Positions 7,933 to 21,900 of a stretch of DNA of 64,000 nt are shown here, piece after piece. Position numbers and translations under genes: made by a program. Every line of letters begins with the position of its first letter. Position 1 is the stretch's first letter. This stretch comes from Toxotes chatareus (lineage: Eukaryota > Chordata > Actinopteri > Toxotidae). Under the pieces are notes generated by a model, which was given only the letters and a program-made list of their open reading frames with translations, made no database searches and was not told where the DNA came from. The stretch is from NCBI GenBank assembly GCA_016801885.1, contig CM028893.1, forward strand, positions 8,259,950 through 8,323,949, in the 5' to 3' direction.

Positions 7933-10900
7933 CTAGAAAAGCACAAAGAAAGAAAAGTTGAGGAGATGCAGGGAGAAGAGCTGTTGTTAGCCTGAGTCAA
8001 AAGCCATGCCAGTTTTATCTCAAAAAGTGGGGTGATGCCATCCTACCTCTTGTTTTAGTGATTTTTTTTTTTTTACTTTTGTGAAGAAGTGGGAATCAGT
8101 ACAAATGACAGGATTATGCAGAGACACAGAGGGGCTGGCATTTCAAACATATTCAGGTCTCTCCTCATACAAGTTGATTACGGAGAGGTTTCCTGCAGGA
8201 CAATGTGGTGTTATGTGACATCACTGCTGTTGTCCCCACGTATGAACAGGACAGGGGAGGATGCGATTACAACTGTCATGACTTTAATTGGTAACTTTGA
8301 TGCCCCTCTGCAAGAGAGTGGAAAGGGAAAAACAACTTAGCCTATTTTACTTCTAGGGGGTTTCCATAGCAACCCCTCACATCATACTGCACCCTGAACA
8401 GACAATCCCTCTGGTGAACAAAAGCACCTGGAGAGGGAGAGAGATGGAAACTTGACAGGTATTATTGTGCTGAAGTTTGAGTCTGGTACAACTGGTGATT
8501 TGGTTTTGTCCCATACTTGGATTAAAAATAGAGGCTTTTGTTATGTCACTTTGTATCTAGTTGCGCAGAGATATTAAGTGGGTGTGCTCCACTTGGTGAG
8601 ACAAAGTGTTCTCTTATGAGTGTATGCATGATTATTGGTGCTTAAGTTTTGACTTGCAGGTGCCAGAGCCATAGATCAGGGGAAATACTATAAATTTATT
8701 AGATTAATTTTGTTGTCCAAGCAAATCCGTTTTTAGTATATTTTCAAATTGCAGATGATGTTATCAGGGTTTTCTCAGCCTGGACTTGGAGGCTGTATAT
8801 TTGCCTGAAAGAGGTCTACCAGACCGTAAAAGAGACTGCATCATGGGAAATGTAGAATATAGGGTTTATAGTATACTAGAAACAAAATCTTTGCTTCAGC
8901 TGCATCAGTTTTGTCAATTCCTTTTTAATCTGTCACAAACTGGTATGATCACCTGACTGGTCATGTTTCTTGCCCTGTCCACCTCCTGTTAGCAATTATA
9001 ACCTATTCCCAGGTCTCAAAAATTAACTTAGCGAGTACAATATTATCATCACCAGTAGAAATAATGGTGAAAACTACAAAATCAAGACAAACATTTATTC
9101 ATGTGAACTCACCTGCCAAAGGTACAGTTGTGCTATCTGTAGCTAAACTCACTGCTGACACGGAACAGTCACAGTCCAGCACTTTGAATTTAATTAATAT
9201 TTTGAAACAGTTGAGTTCACCCTTCCCCATAGACTCTTAAGACACACTGCACACTGCTTGAATTTGGATTACCTCGATATCCACCAGTGAAACAATACAT
9301 CACTGGTCCCACTACTCAAGTATAAAGAGAGGAGTGTGTTTCAGAGCAGAAAGAGAAAGCACTACCCAAAGACGAGGTTCAGCATTTCAAATATAATGAG
9401 CGTCGACTTCTGACGAGACTTCATTTATGTCGACTGCACACGGTTGGGAGGCCGTATCAAAGGAATTCAGTTTAGTCTTTTCAAAGGGGGCCCCCGGATG
9501 GCATGAATACGTACATTTGCAAATGACATTTATTGGACTCTGATTTGAAGAGGGGGCCAGGCAAAGAAAATGAGATTATTCAATGTGCTACATTTTTAAT
9601 TGAGCAAATTTTCACACAGAACTGTAAATGGATGTCATGAAAGTGACTGAAAGAGGAGGGAATCCTGGGAAAATCCAGAGCAGTGTAAGAGAAAGCTGCA
9701 CAAGAATGCAGCATTAATTTATCTTGTGTTTGTCTGCATCAATTATGTATCAATGTGGGTATGGCGGAAGTAAATAGTCTATAAGAACAGATCTAATCAT
9801 CTAATAATATCTATGTAACTAAAGGAACCACATTCCACTTTATCCTTAAACACTGTGCTGCTAAGATTATTGCCTCCTTCTAGCTGGGTGGCGTTTGCGC
9901 CTTTTTCCCCTCCTGGAAACTTGCGAAATTCAAGCCTACTAACTGCAGTTTTTACTTCATCTTCAATCTTCTACAAGGTCCTGTAAATTTTCACTGCTGT
10001 GAGCACTGCATATGAAACGCCATTATTATTTTGAGGTGGCAGCACAACATCTCAGGAGGGGATATCTTAAAACCTGGCCGTACCACACCAAACAGCCTTA
10101 AATTATCCCAAGGTTTTATTTACCTCAGTGGCAGAAAGAACCAAGCCTTCATTTGGAAGAGGTTTATATTAGAGACAGGCTTCACTTCTTTTTCTCGTTA
10201 GTTGATACAAACTTAAGTCTATGTTTACCTTGATAAATTCAGTATACTGTCAATTTCCATAGCAACATTTCCATCAGTACAGCAACATAGTTGTGTCAGG
10301 GGTTCTGACAATGCTAAGCTACCATCTATGAAACCCAGTACTCAATACCACTAGAATTTTCACACAACTTTAAGTTTAATATCAAGGTTTACAACAAACA
10401 AGAAATGACTGGAATTAATTACAGCGTGAAAGCATTATTTCTGATACATTCTACTAAATTTACATGGTAAATATATCACATGAACTGCTGTTGTAGGTCT
10501 TTTTAGGTCTTTATTTGTTCATGTTGGCCACAATAACTAAGACTAAGACAAGCTTCATGTGAGAATCAGCAGGATCTGCAAATTGTACAAATAGAACAAA
10601 AAAGTCATTAAAATAATACAATTAAATAATGCAGGTCTTCATTGATGGTCTCAACCAATTGGAACTGACAGTCAATAATTACTGAATAAAAACAGTATCA
10701 GAGAAGTCAGAAACTCAGAGAAGTGACTGGGGAGTATTATATGACTGTTGTTGTACTGATGGAAATGAACATTATACCAAATTTATTGGGAGAGGAGGTA
10801 AACATAGAGGAAGAGTAGCGTTTGCATAAAGAGCAAATGAAAACAGGGAGGCTTTCTAAAATATGATGATATAAAAAAGGGAAAATTTGTAATAACCTTG

Positions 10901-11210
10901 TTCTCTCAGCAATTCATTTAAATAAAGGGAGTTTATGGTTGTTGTTGTTTTGTAATTATGATGGCATTTTATTTGCTCACATTTGTCTTGTCTACCAATG
11001 TAGACCAATCATAAAAAGCATAACTGATATGATTATTTTCTATGAATTTTTAAAGTCTGAAATGTCATGTATATTTTCTGTACTGTATCCTGTACATACT
11101 GTATAATACATATATATATCTAATAAACTGTTGGCCTGTTTATTTGTTTGCTCATCTCTGCTTCTTTGTGCTCTCATTTTCTCTGTGAGTATGTATGGTT
11201 TTGTACTTAC
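7933..11210 (-). other. Last intron of the GIIbeta-like gene (3.3 kb)
   Basis: Bounded by donor GTAAGTAC at 11210 and acceptor TTTTCTAG at 7933. It is A/T-rich with no recognisable exon, RNA gene or retroelement. The open frame at 8089-8340 has no family features. Confidence 0.85.
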
Positions 11211-11310
11211 TGTAGCACTACGTGAGCCTCCTTGCCAGCAGGGCTCTCCATTCTCATACACCATCTGACTGTACTGGTTCTTTGGTGTCCCTGCCCACAT
11301 CCCCCACTTC
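11211..11310 (-). CDS. GIIbeta-like exon: MRH domain, WG-WAG and CWQG...RSAT motifs
   Basis: A 100-nt exon with an acceptor ending TTTCAG after a long T-tract and donor GTAAGTAC. Its first base completes Gly77; the rest encodes residues 78-110. The start, KWGMWAG, is the counterpart of WGSWAG or WGSWIG in PRKCSH. QYSQMVYENGEPCWQG carries the third MRH cysteine (Cys101) and Trp102, the Trp that GIIbeta lectins use in addition to the standard pocket. GGSRSAT contains Arg107, the sugar-contacting Arg of the 'RST' signature. The open frame continues past the donor into the intron, but similarity ends exactly at the GTAAG. This exon alone is diagnostic for the GIIbeta branch of MRH proteins as opposed to OS-9, ERLEC1 or GNPTG. 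Confidence 0.93.
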
Positions 11311-14300
11311 CTGAAATTAAAAAAAAAAAAAAAGAAAAAGCACGGTTACCTTTAATTCTTTGATAAAGTGCCTGTGGAAACAAAGTTTCTATCTATTAGT
11401 CAAGCAAAACAGAAATCAGTAATTTCCTTTCTCTTTCATAAACAGTTGGGACAAATTGAACATTGAAACCTATCTTTTTTTTTAATTTTTTTTTAAACAA
11501 CACTAGGTTTGGGTTATTGAAAAACACTTTCTCCCAGTAAAAACAAAAAGCTGGCAAGATGGCCAGTCTGGCACTGCCCTCCTTTGGTTCCTGGCACCAG
11601 CTTTTTCGTGTCCCTTCTCCTCTTTAACAATGGAGGGGAAATATTAATTGCCATTTTGTCAGAGTTAATTCTGTGTGCAATAACACACGAGGGAAGGAGA
11701 AGAGAAAAACACAACACCAGTGAAGCCCATCTCAAATGAGGCTGTGCCTGCCCAGTGCTAGCTAATTACATTCTCACCACACATTTCAAGGGGAGTTAGG
11801 AAAACCAAAGCAAACCAGGGTGCCAGTGGACACTGTCCAAGCACAGCACCGACAGATGCCATTTGATAACACTTTCACCAGCTAACTACCTCTGATCTTT
11901 TGTTGAACTCGAGCAGTTTCTTGGAGGTCGTGTCGAATGCAGTCATGCTGCTAGTAAGTTTCGATTTTTGTAAAACACTGTAATCCTGTTAGGGAGGAAA
12001 ATCTTTTCTGCGTTTGGTGCATGGTTGACTGTCTCGCTCTGATCTCCGCTCCACATAGGCTAGCAACTGTTTTCTGTCTGCAATGCTAAATACACAGGAC
12101 AGAGGATAAACTTTGAAATCAATCTTTTCACTTTCAGGGAAACATACACAGTAAATGGAAAAACAACCCTGATGGTCTACAGGGTTTTTCTTTTTAAATC
12201 AACAGCTTGTCAATGATCTGTTAATCATTCTGGATTAAGAGCTACTAAGGCTATAAATTCAGCGTAAATTTTAATATGCCTAAGTGCTTTTCTCTCCAGT
12301 GCCAGCCCTGTCACAAGTGCACAACACTTGATCAATGTGCCCACTTTGACCCTTCCAAAGGGGATTAAAGCTGCCTCTGTTCCTTGAGTACTGCTTTTAG
12401 TATTATAGAAGCGAATCTGCTAATATTCATGACCTATTATTAGTCCTCTTAAATGATGGTCATTGAATCCCTGTGCCAAAGTGACTGACATTTTTATTCT
12501 ATTGGTCAACAACAAACTGGTGAGCTCACATTAATGAATACATACAGTTGTCTTCCCCAACATAAAACATAAGTAACAAAAACACAAATCTCTAACGAAA
12601 AGGAATAAAAAAGAATATTGGATGCTTTATTCTAATTGGTGTCCATCAAACACAGAATTTATTTCCACATCTCTTTAAATGCCCGTTTATTCTCGTTTGA
12701 CCTTGAAGAGGGCAAACATGGAGATCTCTTTGATTTCAAAAAGTACTCTCCAGCTCTTTCAGACACATGGCTGTCTTCAGGTCCCTGAGTGTGGCTTTTC
12801 TTCTCTCTATGATGTGCATGGCTTATTTAAGATGCCTGAACGGGTCAGTCAGAGGTGAATTGCTCACACAAGTGGAAGCCGGCTGGGCCTGAGCGTCTCG
12901 CCTTTTTCCTTCCAGCCTGTTTGATTGGGTTTTAGCACTCTGTTAGCACCGGGAGGCCCTCAAATGGATTGCTGTCAGGGCCAGCAGACATGGCAAGCTG
13001 AGAAAGTGACAGTGCTTCGGCTCTCGCGACTAGCTGACCAGCGATCCCTTGCGCACCACCTCCATGCCTCCTCGTCCGTCGCAACCCCCATCCCCTAACA
13101 CACCTCATTCCCTCACCTCACCTTCGTTCACTTCCTTCCTTAATCTCCATTCTCGCTCTGTCAACCCTCCTGTGCCCCAGGAGGCAGCGTAGGCCCTGTC
13201 AATTAGGCTTGAGTCATCACTGAGATGTGGCCAACACACTATAGTCATTTGGACTCACAGGAGTCACAAGATGGAATCTTATTGACGGATCATTCCCTGT
13301 AATACCTACTTGCACTTGGTATTGGTAGCCCATTTTCTACAGTCATTCCACACTTATCACCAGAATAGTGCTTAGCTAGTTACTTATACCTCTGAAAAAA
13401 ACACATTTTTATTGCTTAATTTCATGGCATTAACATTACTATATGTTGGTCTGACCCTGTGACAGACCAGAAACCAAAATCTGCAAAATGGACCCCCCTT
13501 GGCCCAATGACAACTTCATTTTCTCATCCAATTTATCACATTTTAGCTTTAAGCTACAGACACACATGATGCTCACTTGCACTTGCAGCAGCAGGGCCAG
13601 TCTCCTTAAAATTATCTGGGTTACTGTATGTATTTTCTTCCTTCATAACATGTTGGCTGATCTGCTGCACCTGTTTTCTGCAGCCAAGCTGGAAACCCTG
13701 TTTGCCTGCCCAACAGAACAGCTCACACCCAACATTACTATTCAGATCACTGACTCGAATTTCCAGGAGCAGAATAAGAAAAACAGACGCATTTCTGTTT
13801 TCAGTCCAATAATAGAACACAAATGAAGATAATTAAAATATGTAAATAGAGTGGCAGTGGAGAGTAAATTGCATCCTAACTTTTGTGGAAATCCATTTCC
13901 GACCACACAGAAACAAGGGAGGGGCCACAAACACAGACCTCCTTTTAATGATTAATGATGGTAGATATTGAACACATGCTACTTTTAAGACTTAAAACGT
14001 CAAGAATCTTATTTACAGATATCTGGGTTATGACTCATTCTTTGTCTGGCCTCCTCTAATGCCATAAAATGCACCTTCCATCACAGATAAAGCTGTAAAA
14101 GCAGCATATCTAGCCAGCTAAGCGTATTATCCATACATTTACTTTGCATTGTGGATAAGATAGTGGGCCTAGGAGAACTCAGAGGTGCCTCGAACCACAT
14201 GCATTACTCTCTGAATCACTAAGGTGTGATTTCTATTGACACAAAGAATGGCAGATGGAGTTGTGATTTAATTACATCCAGTACCCACAAAAATAACATT

Positions 14301-15336
14301 AAAATTTCAGTTTCTTGCAGCTCCTCGATAACAGAGCCACGTTCACTGCAGGACTAAAGAAAGAACAGGAGAATCATTGTAAAAAAAATAAAAATAAAAA
14401 AATGCGTTGTTGATCGTATATCCAAACTTATGATTTTGTAAGAGCATGTAAAATACTTTCTGTAACTGTTAAGACAAAATTGGTCACCGAGTACTCACAT
14501 TGTTTTACTGATTTTTTTAATAATCTAATCCTCATTAGGAATAATTAGCATTAAAAAAGCTGATTAACTTCCTTTTCTTCTTCTGATAATGGCTTGAGCT
14601 GATATAAGCTCCTCTTATTTCTTTAAAACGATGCGGTCGCCAGTGATTCTGTTTTAAACTTCACCACGGTGCTAATCCTTATGCCTCGAGTGATAAATCC
14701 CGAAGATCCACAGCTAATCTCGCTCAACACTGAGTGGAGAGTTACCCCCTCTGATATAGCCACAAATCAACCTTTCAGAAGCAATTATCATTTAGACAAC
14801 TCTACTCTGGTGTTTAAACACCCCGCAGACACTGAGGGGGGAAAAAAAATCTGGGCCAAAAGTGTGTATTTGTGTATGCCTTGATCTGTGTCTGTGTATG
14901 CTTGTGTGTGTATGTGTGTGTGTGTATTTTGAGACCCTCGGCCTTCACTGGAGAGAAACTGGATGAACAAAACCACAGGGAGAAAAGAACACAACGGTGG
15001 CCCCGTTTGGTATGTCTGTGGTTTCCTCAAGTAAACTGAATATAAATTCGCTCATTTGCCCTCAGTGCTTTCTTTGCATGTTTGCAGACATTAGAAAGCT
15101 GACGTAAACTCCACTGAAGCACAACCATATCTGCGTCTCATTCACTGGAGCTGCCTACATATATTCATATACGAAACATGCTTGCATGCATGTGTACTGT
15201 GCTATTAAGACGCCAGTCCAGTAAGGCAACTAGGGCTAGGTATTGACTTACTTCATGATGTATTTACTGTTTAGTGCTGATTGGAAATTTGAATTAAAAG
15301 CAAATCAGTCTCAATATGTCTCAGCGTGAGGTATCT

Positions 15337-15398
15337 CACACACACACACACACACACACAAAACCCCCAAAACAACAACAACAACAACAACAACAACT
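15337..15398. repeat. Compound microsatellite (CA)n then (AAC)n
   Basis: A run of twelve CA units at 15337-15360 is followed, after a short A/C-rich spacer, by about nine AAC units at 15371-15398. Confidence 0.95.
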
Positions 15399-15897
15399 CA
15401 AATACTGCTCTGGCACCAGTATTGAAACTTCAAATCATTCCCAGCTCTAGAGGCAGCCTCCATCCCTTTTTAGAGAGCATCAACATCAAGCAAGGTCACT
15501 CAAAGACAATCACCTCACAGAAACTGTCAAAGACCGGATGTGCCGACTCAGCATCAGATCACTTGTAAATACTTTCCATACCACCAGCTCCTCATACTGA
15601 ATCCTAACCTTGTGCATTACTAATGACATACAGTACCTGTGTTAAGATGGTGTAACGTCTGTGCTTATTACCGTCACCTTCTCACTGTAGCATCCACTCA
15701 TGAGCTGCCACTGAATTATACCTCACAGCTATGCTTTTCACTGCTTTAACAAGGGGTCTGGAGCAGCAAGTTAGTCCCCTCACTATGCTGTTAATGTGCT
15801 AATCATTTACAGCATGAGATGCGGTGCTGCACTAGCAGGTAGAGAGAGCAATTTGGGAGCTGCTAGTTAATTTGGATTCGGTGAAACAACTCTACAG

Positions 15898-15901
<4 letters not shown>

Positions 15902-15930
<29 letters not shown>
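15902..15930. repeat. (GA)n microsatellite
   Basis: About 14 GA units followed by an A-run. Confidence 0.95.
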
Positions 15931-15934
<4 letters not shown>

Positions 15935-18900
15935 AAAGGCCAAGCTCTCATAGCCAAGTTGTGCCAAGCATCGCTAACCTCTGCCACTCATGTAAGGTCA
16001 CCTATCAGTGAGCGGCATGAGCCCAGGCACTGTCATTACTGTGCCAGTCACTGATGCTCCTCTCACCCTCCTACCCCCCGTTGTGCCCAGCACCTTAATA
16101 AATAATTCATACGCATTGGAACATGTGAAGGGCACATGCTTAGTCTGGCCTTTGCTTCCACTTCATTTCATATGACTGCTATAGAAAGAAGGCATTTATA
16201 CCTTGTTTTTCTTTGAGAGCAGGTATTGCTAAATTGCAGAGAGCAGGACAGGATTAAAATATATTATTACATAATACATAATGAATGTGGGGATATAAAT
16301 AAATCCTCAACAGGTCCACTGGTGAAACTGCAGATAGCATGCTAGATGTTTCTGTTTTGTGTAACTATTCTGCTGACCGATTTCCTTATGTATAGCGCCT
16401 TGACCTAAATAATTACTCTAAAACAGCGCGTAACATCCACGGCACATTTTTTGTTGCATTCGCTACATAAACGCAACTCGAAGGCCATTTTGTGTGCAGT
16501 TCTAAAACAAAGGGTGCATATTTCATCAACAGCTCCTGACTGATATGAATCAGGGCTGATGTCAAACCCAAATCAGTATTCTGTTAACAGCTCACTTGTG
16601 CCTCATTAACAACTGGGCTAGATGTTGCCATGGCTACCCAGCAGAAAGGCCATCAGGGGTTCACAGTGTCAGCTCCTCCCAACCTCCACTGCCTACCACT
16701 TTAACCCTCTTCTCAGACACACAAGAGTCATTACCCCTTCGCCTTGATTGCCTGATAAAGTGTGGGCTGTTAGGTTCAGGGACCATGTAACATAAACACA
16801 TTAAGAACACAAATACATAGGCTTAACATTTCTTATATTAGTGTGTGTGTTATATAAATTTCTGTTTCTGCCTGGCTGTCAGTAGCTGCACTAGTATACC
16901 GTGGCATGCTCCTCTTGAGTGTTGGGCATTAAGCGGCTGCCATGTTCCCAGGTAAAGAGGGCCCCTCTCTTTGCTAATGGCACTCCAGCGAATGACCTTG
17001 ACAGCTTGAAAATGAGCACATTAAGTAGAACACTTAAATGTATAATTATGCACTTGTTCCAGTGGAACTGTCACTACTCTGTAGGTTAAATCATTACAGC
17101 TTAGATAAGATGGAAAAAATAAAAAATTAATAATAAAATAAATCCTTTTTTTAAACAAAAAAAAGCCTATCAGAACAATCAGGGGACAGAACTGGCTTTG
17201 CTATGAACACATGAAAGGGAGCATCACTCCACTCATTAAATGAACACATTCATAAAAGCAAAGCAGTGGAGAGTGAAGCTACAAACACAGCCATTAGTCG
17301 TTTTACTGAAAAGAAGTGTGCATGGAAATGCAATGTGCTTGTTTTCAACATGACAGTTTGATGAAAAATTTAATAAGAAGAGCAAGACAGTGTAGATTAT
17401 GTATTCAGAACCCTAGCACTATGTTTAACTTTTGTGGGCTGCTTGTAAAATAAAAACTTACATGAATATTAAAATGTAAAATATGTATGTACCGATTAGA
17501 AAAAGATCGCCCTGTCGTACATATAATCCAGGTACAAAGCACAGTAGCAGAGTATACAACATTAACCTTTAAAATGGGACATCTGCACAGCTTCAAACAG
17601 TCCAACATTAATTTGCTTTAATTTAGGCAGGCTGCCTGCAGTGCAACAGGATGGTGGGTGTTTAAAGATTAAAAAACTTCAAAAGTAGAAGAAGACGTTC
17701 TGTCTATTGTTCAGACATTTGTCACCAGAATGCCATTATCAAGTTTAGTAGGAAGAAAAGATTACGTTATACATCTGTCATGCATACAGATACACAGAGC
17801 CTGTGGAGAGCCATAGCGAAAACAGGAATGTCCAGGTTCAGTTCCAGAAGTAAGAAAACTTCATTCAAAGCCACATTAAAAACAATGTATAAGTAGCATA
17901 ATTTGTTAATTCTGGGTTTAGTGGCCTTTAACAAACATAATTTCCCCTGAGCCTTAGACCAACAGTGAGTGGGGGGCATGACAGCGGGACAGTAAAGACT
18001 GAATGATGGAAATGTTTTGAAGCAGCAGAAATAAAAAAAAAACATTAGAAGAAAGCATGGGAAAATATCAAGGATACTGAAGAAACCAAATTATGATGAT
18101 GTAAGTACAAGCTATGCCTTTCAGGTAAATTTAATGGGAACTGTATTCTTTCTTGTGTGCTAACAAACGTAACTGTTTAACTTTGTTAAGACCATGAAGG
18201 TTTAATCACTTTTAATCTCAAGTAATGTGGTAGATATTTGGCTCTGAATAGCCTCCTCCACTAAGAAATTAAGATTCTTAGTGCTGCAGTTTCACTTTTT
18301 AAATAATAGCCACTATGATGATTCAGTTAGTAAAAATACCAACTGCATCTGCTCTTCTGTAGCTGGCATGACATCAACTTATATCAGCTTGACAGTATTA
18401 CATTGTATGCAGTTGATTATCATAGCTGTGGTTCACCATCTAGCATTAGCAAGAATGCTGTCATTTCAAGTTTTGTTGCTCCTACGTTCCTGTCCTTACT
18501 CTTCATCTAACACTGTTCGCTGACTCACACATCACACAGTGTTGGTGAAAGCTGACAAATATTGTCAAATATCAACATTGTCAAAATGCCAGAAAATATT
18601 CTGATTGTATTTTTAGCCCATAACTGTCACCCCTTAGTCAGGATGTTTTGTCGAGAGGTGTTGAAGTGTGTCGTTCCCTGATTCTATCTCAGGTTGATGT
18701 TCAGTTTCTTTGTGCTCATTTGTAACCTGCTTGTGTTTGAGCAGTTTTACAGTAATAATCTTACAGCTCCCTTGCGATTGCTGTGCAATAAAATGGCCAC
18801 CTATCGAGATAATTAGCTACAGTAATTTTCTCCTGTTTATACATGCACAGCCACTGCAGAAAGCTGCAAGTGAACAGTAATTAATCTTAGGAGAAGGGAT

Positions 18901-21900
18901 GTGATATATTTTCTCCATCACAATTTCATTTCTTTTCATACATTTAAAAAGACGTTGGGCTTTTCAGCTGCCCTCAAGATAAATTGACTCTTACTGATCA
19001 AATGAACATATTTCCATATTACTATGTCCACAGAGTAGAGTCTCCTTTCTTGCCAATAAATTTGCTCAGCTGGATCATTCGAGCTAAGGTCCCTCTAAGG
19101 AGTTTGTCAGCCTGGAGGCATTCACATCGCTGCACCTCTTTCCCTCAGCACCTGGAGATTTTCCCATTTACATTCTGAGGATCTTTTATTCAGAGTGCTA
19201 CAAGAACTGCATAGTGGCAAAACAATATAGGGTCACTGGCATTTGGTGTGAGAAAATGTTGTTATGCTACGACTGTGTGTAGCTCAAAAAAAAAAAAAAA
19301 AAGTCAGATCTGTAAAAAGCATGCGTATGTCTACAGTACACTGCTACAAACAGCCAACCTATTTGTATTTTTCTCGGTGGCCAGAACATCCCACTCTCTC
19401 TGGGGTTGCTCTGTGCTGTCATTTCAACTGCCTGGCTCCTTCGCAGTGGGCATACACAGTCATTCACTGTGGTTTCAATGTTGCTAGGCTACCTCATTTC
19501 TCCACTGTTTGCTGTTTGAAAATCTACTGTTCAATAAAGCAGTTCTAGGGAGATCTGTGGGTTTGAATACTGAGCGATATGAACCTGCAGAAGTAACTGA
19601 CAACACTAATAGCCTTTTTTTTTTTTTTTTAAGTTTCACAATACTCTTTTTCTTTTGTCCCTTAACTCGGTAACATACTACCACGATTTGTGCCTATCTC
19701 TACAGCGCATGCATCAGTGATAATATTCATACATCAGAACATTTATAACCTTCCCCATCTGTATTTTCATGTAAAAGTGAGTCATAACCAGAGTGGTGAA
19801 AATTTCCTCTTTGTAGTCTTCCACTGTTCTTTTACGGTTTGTATATTCATATCTGCCCAGCAGTGTCTAGGAGTTATTATTATTCCTGTTTTGTCTATCC
19901 TGTTTTCAGCTTTGGATGTTGGGCATATTCCAAGCTTGGACTGTCAAACACATTGTGTTTCCAAGGTTGAAGGGTGAACAAGCAAGCTGCTCGCTGGGCC
20001 CTGCACAATTTCAGCACTGCCTTTTTCTCTCTCCTCGTCTGCCCTCGATGATGACGAGTGCAGAGCAGTTTGACCCTGGCACAATAGAAGGCCTAGCTCC
20101 TTGAACTTTGCGGGGCGACACACACCGACCCCTGTGACCCTGACTGCGTGGCCACCTGATTTCCCCTGAGTCCCAAAACAAAAACTCATTGGATCACTCC
20201 TCAATTGATCCCTTCTTCCTCCACTACAGCTACATTTAAATCATCCCACCCTTCTCTGTCTGAGGGGAAATGCTTCTTAGAAAAAGATGCTTTTATTCTT
20301 ACAGTGCATCCTTTCTATTTTTGTTTTATCTGACCACACATTTCTAAGGGGTATAGATTCATGTCAGATATTTTTCTGTCTACATTTTTTTTCTTTTCAT
20401 GACCTTTAAAAAAGTATAAAATAAAATATTTCTTTTACATGTTTTGTTCAATATACAGAATGAAGGTTTCTGAGTTCATACCTCTCCGTCTGTCCCATAT
20501 CATTCCAGCTGGAGCTATTTCTATGTGTTTATCCTAAGCTAACTCTGAAAAGGGCCGCATAAATATTTCAAATGCACTTCTGCTCATGGTGAAAGGTTAT
20601 TATGGCCAGGCGCTGCTGTGAGGGCATACTTTAAAGAGCTGTTTTTTGTATTTGTTGTGGTTGTTAGCAGGAAATGGCTTGAATACTAAGCTAATTACTG
20701 GATGTTGACAATGTACTTCCTGGGGACTTGTGTTTTAAAACTTAAATGGATCAGACTGATAGTGAGCTGTGGTGCTGCATGTATTTAAGCAATTAGAGTA
20801 ATTTAAAAAGAAATTAAAATAAAATATTGGGTGCTTGCTGCTAACTGGAAGGAACTGCTTCTGGAGTCTCCTATATTTGATTGTATCGTTCAGTAAGAAC
20901 TTGCTTCTTGTTTGTAGTTGGATGCACACTCCATGTTTCTGCCAATGAGAATCTGAAACTACATTTTACTTTGTTCTGTGATTTATCATTCTTTTCGCAA
21001 CAGTGGTATAATGCAGCATTCAATTATGTTCCTGTGGTTTTACCATTATGGTGTTATTGCTTCTCTTTAATTTTTGAAACCCCAAAAGAAAAGCTGTAAC
21101 ACTCTGCCTTTCCTTTCTTCCTTTTTCATCCCAAGTTTAACACTGCTTTAGATTAAGGCCTATATTTTCTCTACCTAGACTTCTGACCTATGAGTACCCT
21201 CATTTAACAAAACAAGCACCTCTACCAATCAGCTGTAACTCGCATTGTATAACACTAAGACCCTTGTCACACATTAATGACTATTAAGGCCAGATCATGA
21301 TAAGTAGCAGTGCCTTGTCTTGAGTTTGACTCCTGGAGAGAGCATAGGCAACTATGTGTCTCCTCATTCACATGGAGTCGACAACCCCTTGTTTTCACCT
21401 AATGTTTACACACCATGACTTAAGAATAATTTTCCTTGGTGGACAGATAAACAAAATATAGTCAGGGTAAACAGCTAGTCTGAAAGGAGCCAAGGTAGTT
21501 TGTTTTCCTGCTTCCAGTCTTTATGTTACACTAAGCAAACAGCATCCTGACTCGAGCTCTAACAGCGGATTGTTGAATTTTTAGAGAGTCAAGCTACCTG
21601 TTCCCTCCCGCTTCAGTCTTTGTTCTAAGTTAACCAGATGGATCTAGCTCCAAACTTAATGCACACAGAGTGATATTCATATCTCACTTTCAGCAAGACG
21701 GTGAATAAGCATGTTTACCAAAATGTCAATCTACTCTATTCAAGGTAACACAAGGCAACATACAAACAAAGAGGCCAGAAAGCTGCTCCCTGAACTGCCA
21801 ATGCATTAATTGTAAATTACAATATTGTGTAATTAGACAAGAGGGTAACATATCACCACAAACTGCAGCCTCAGAAATGACCCTCGAGTTGAATTGAAAC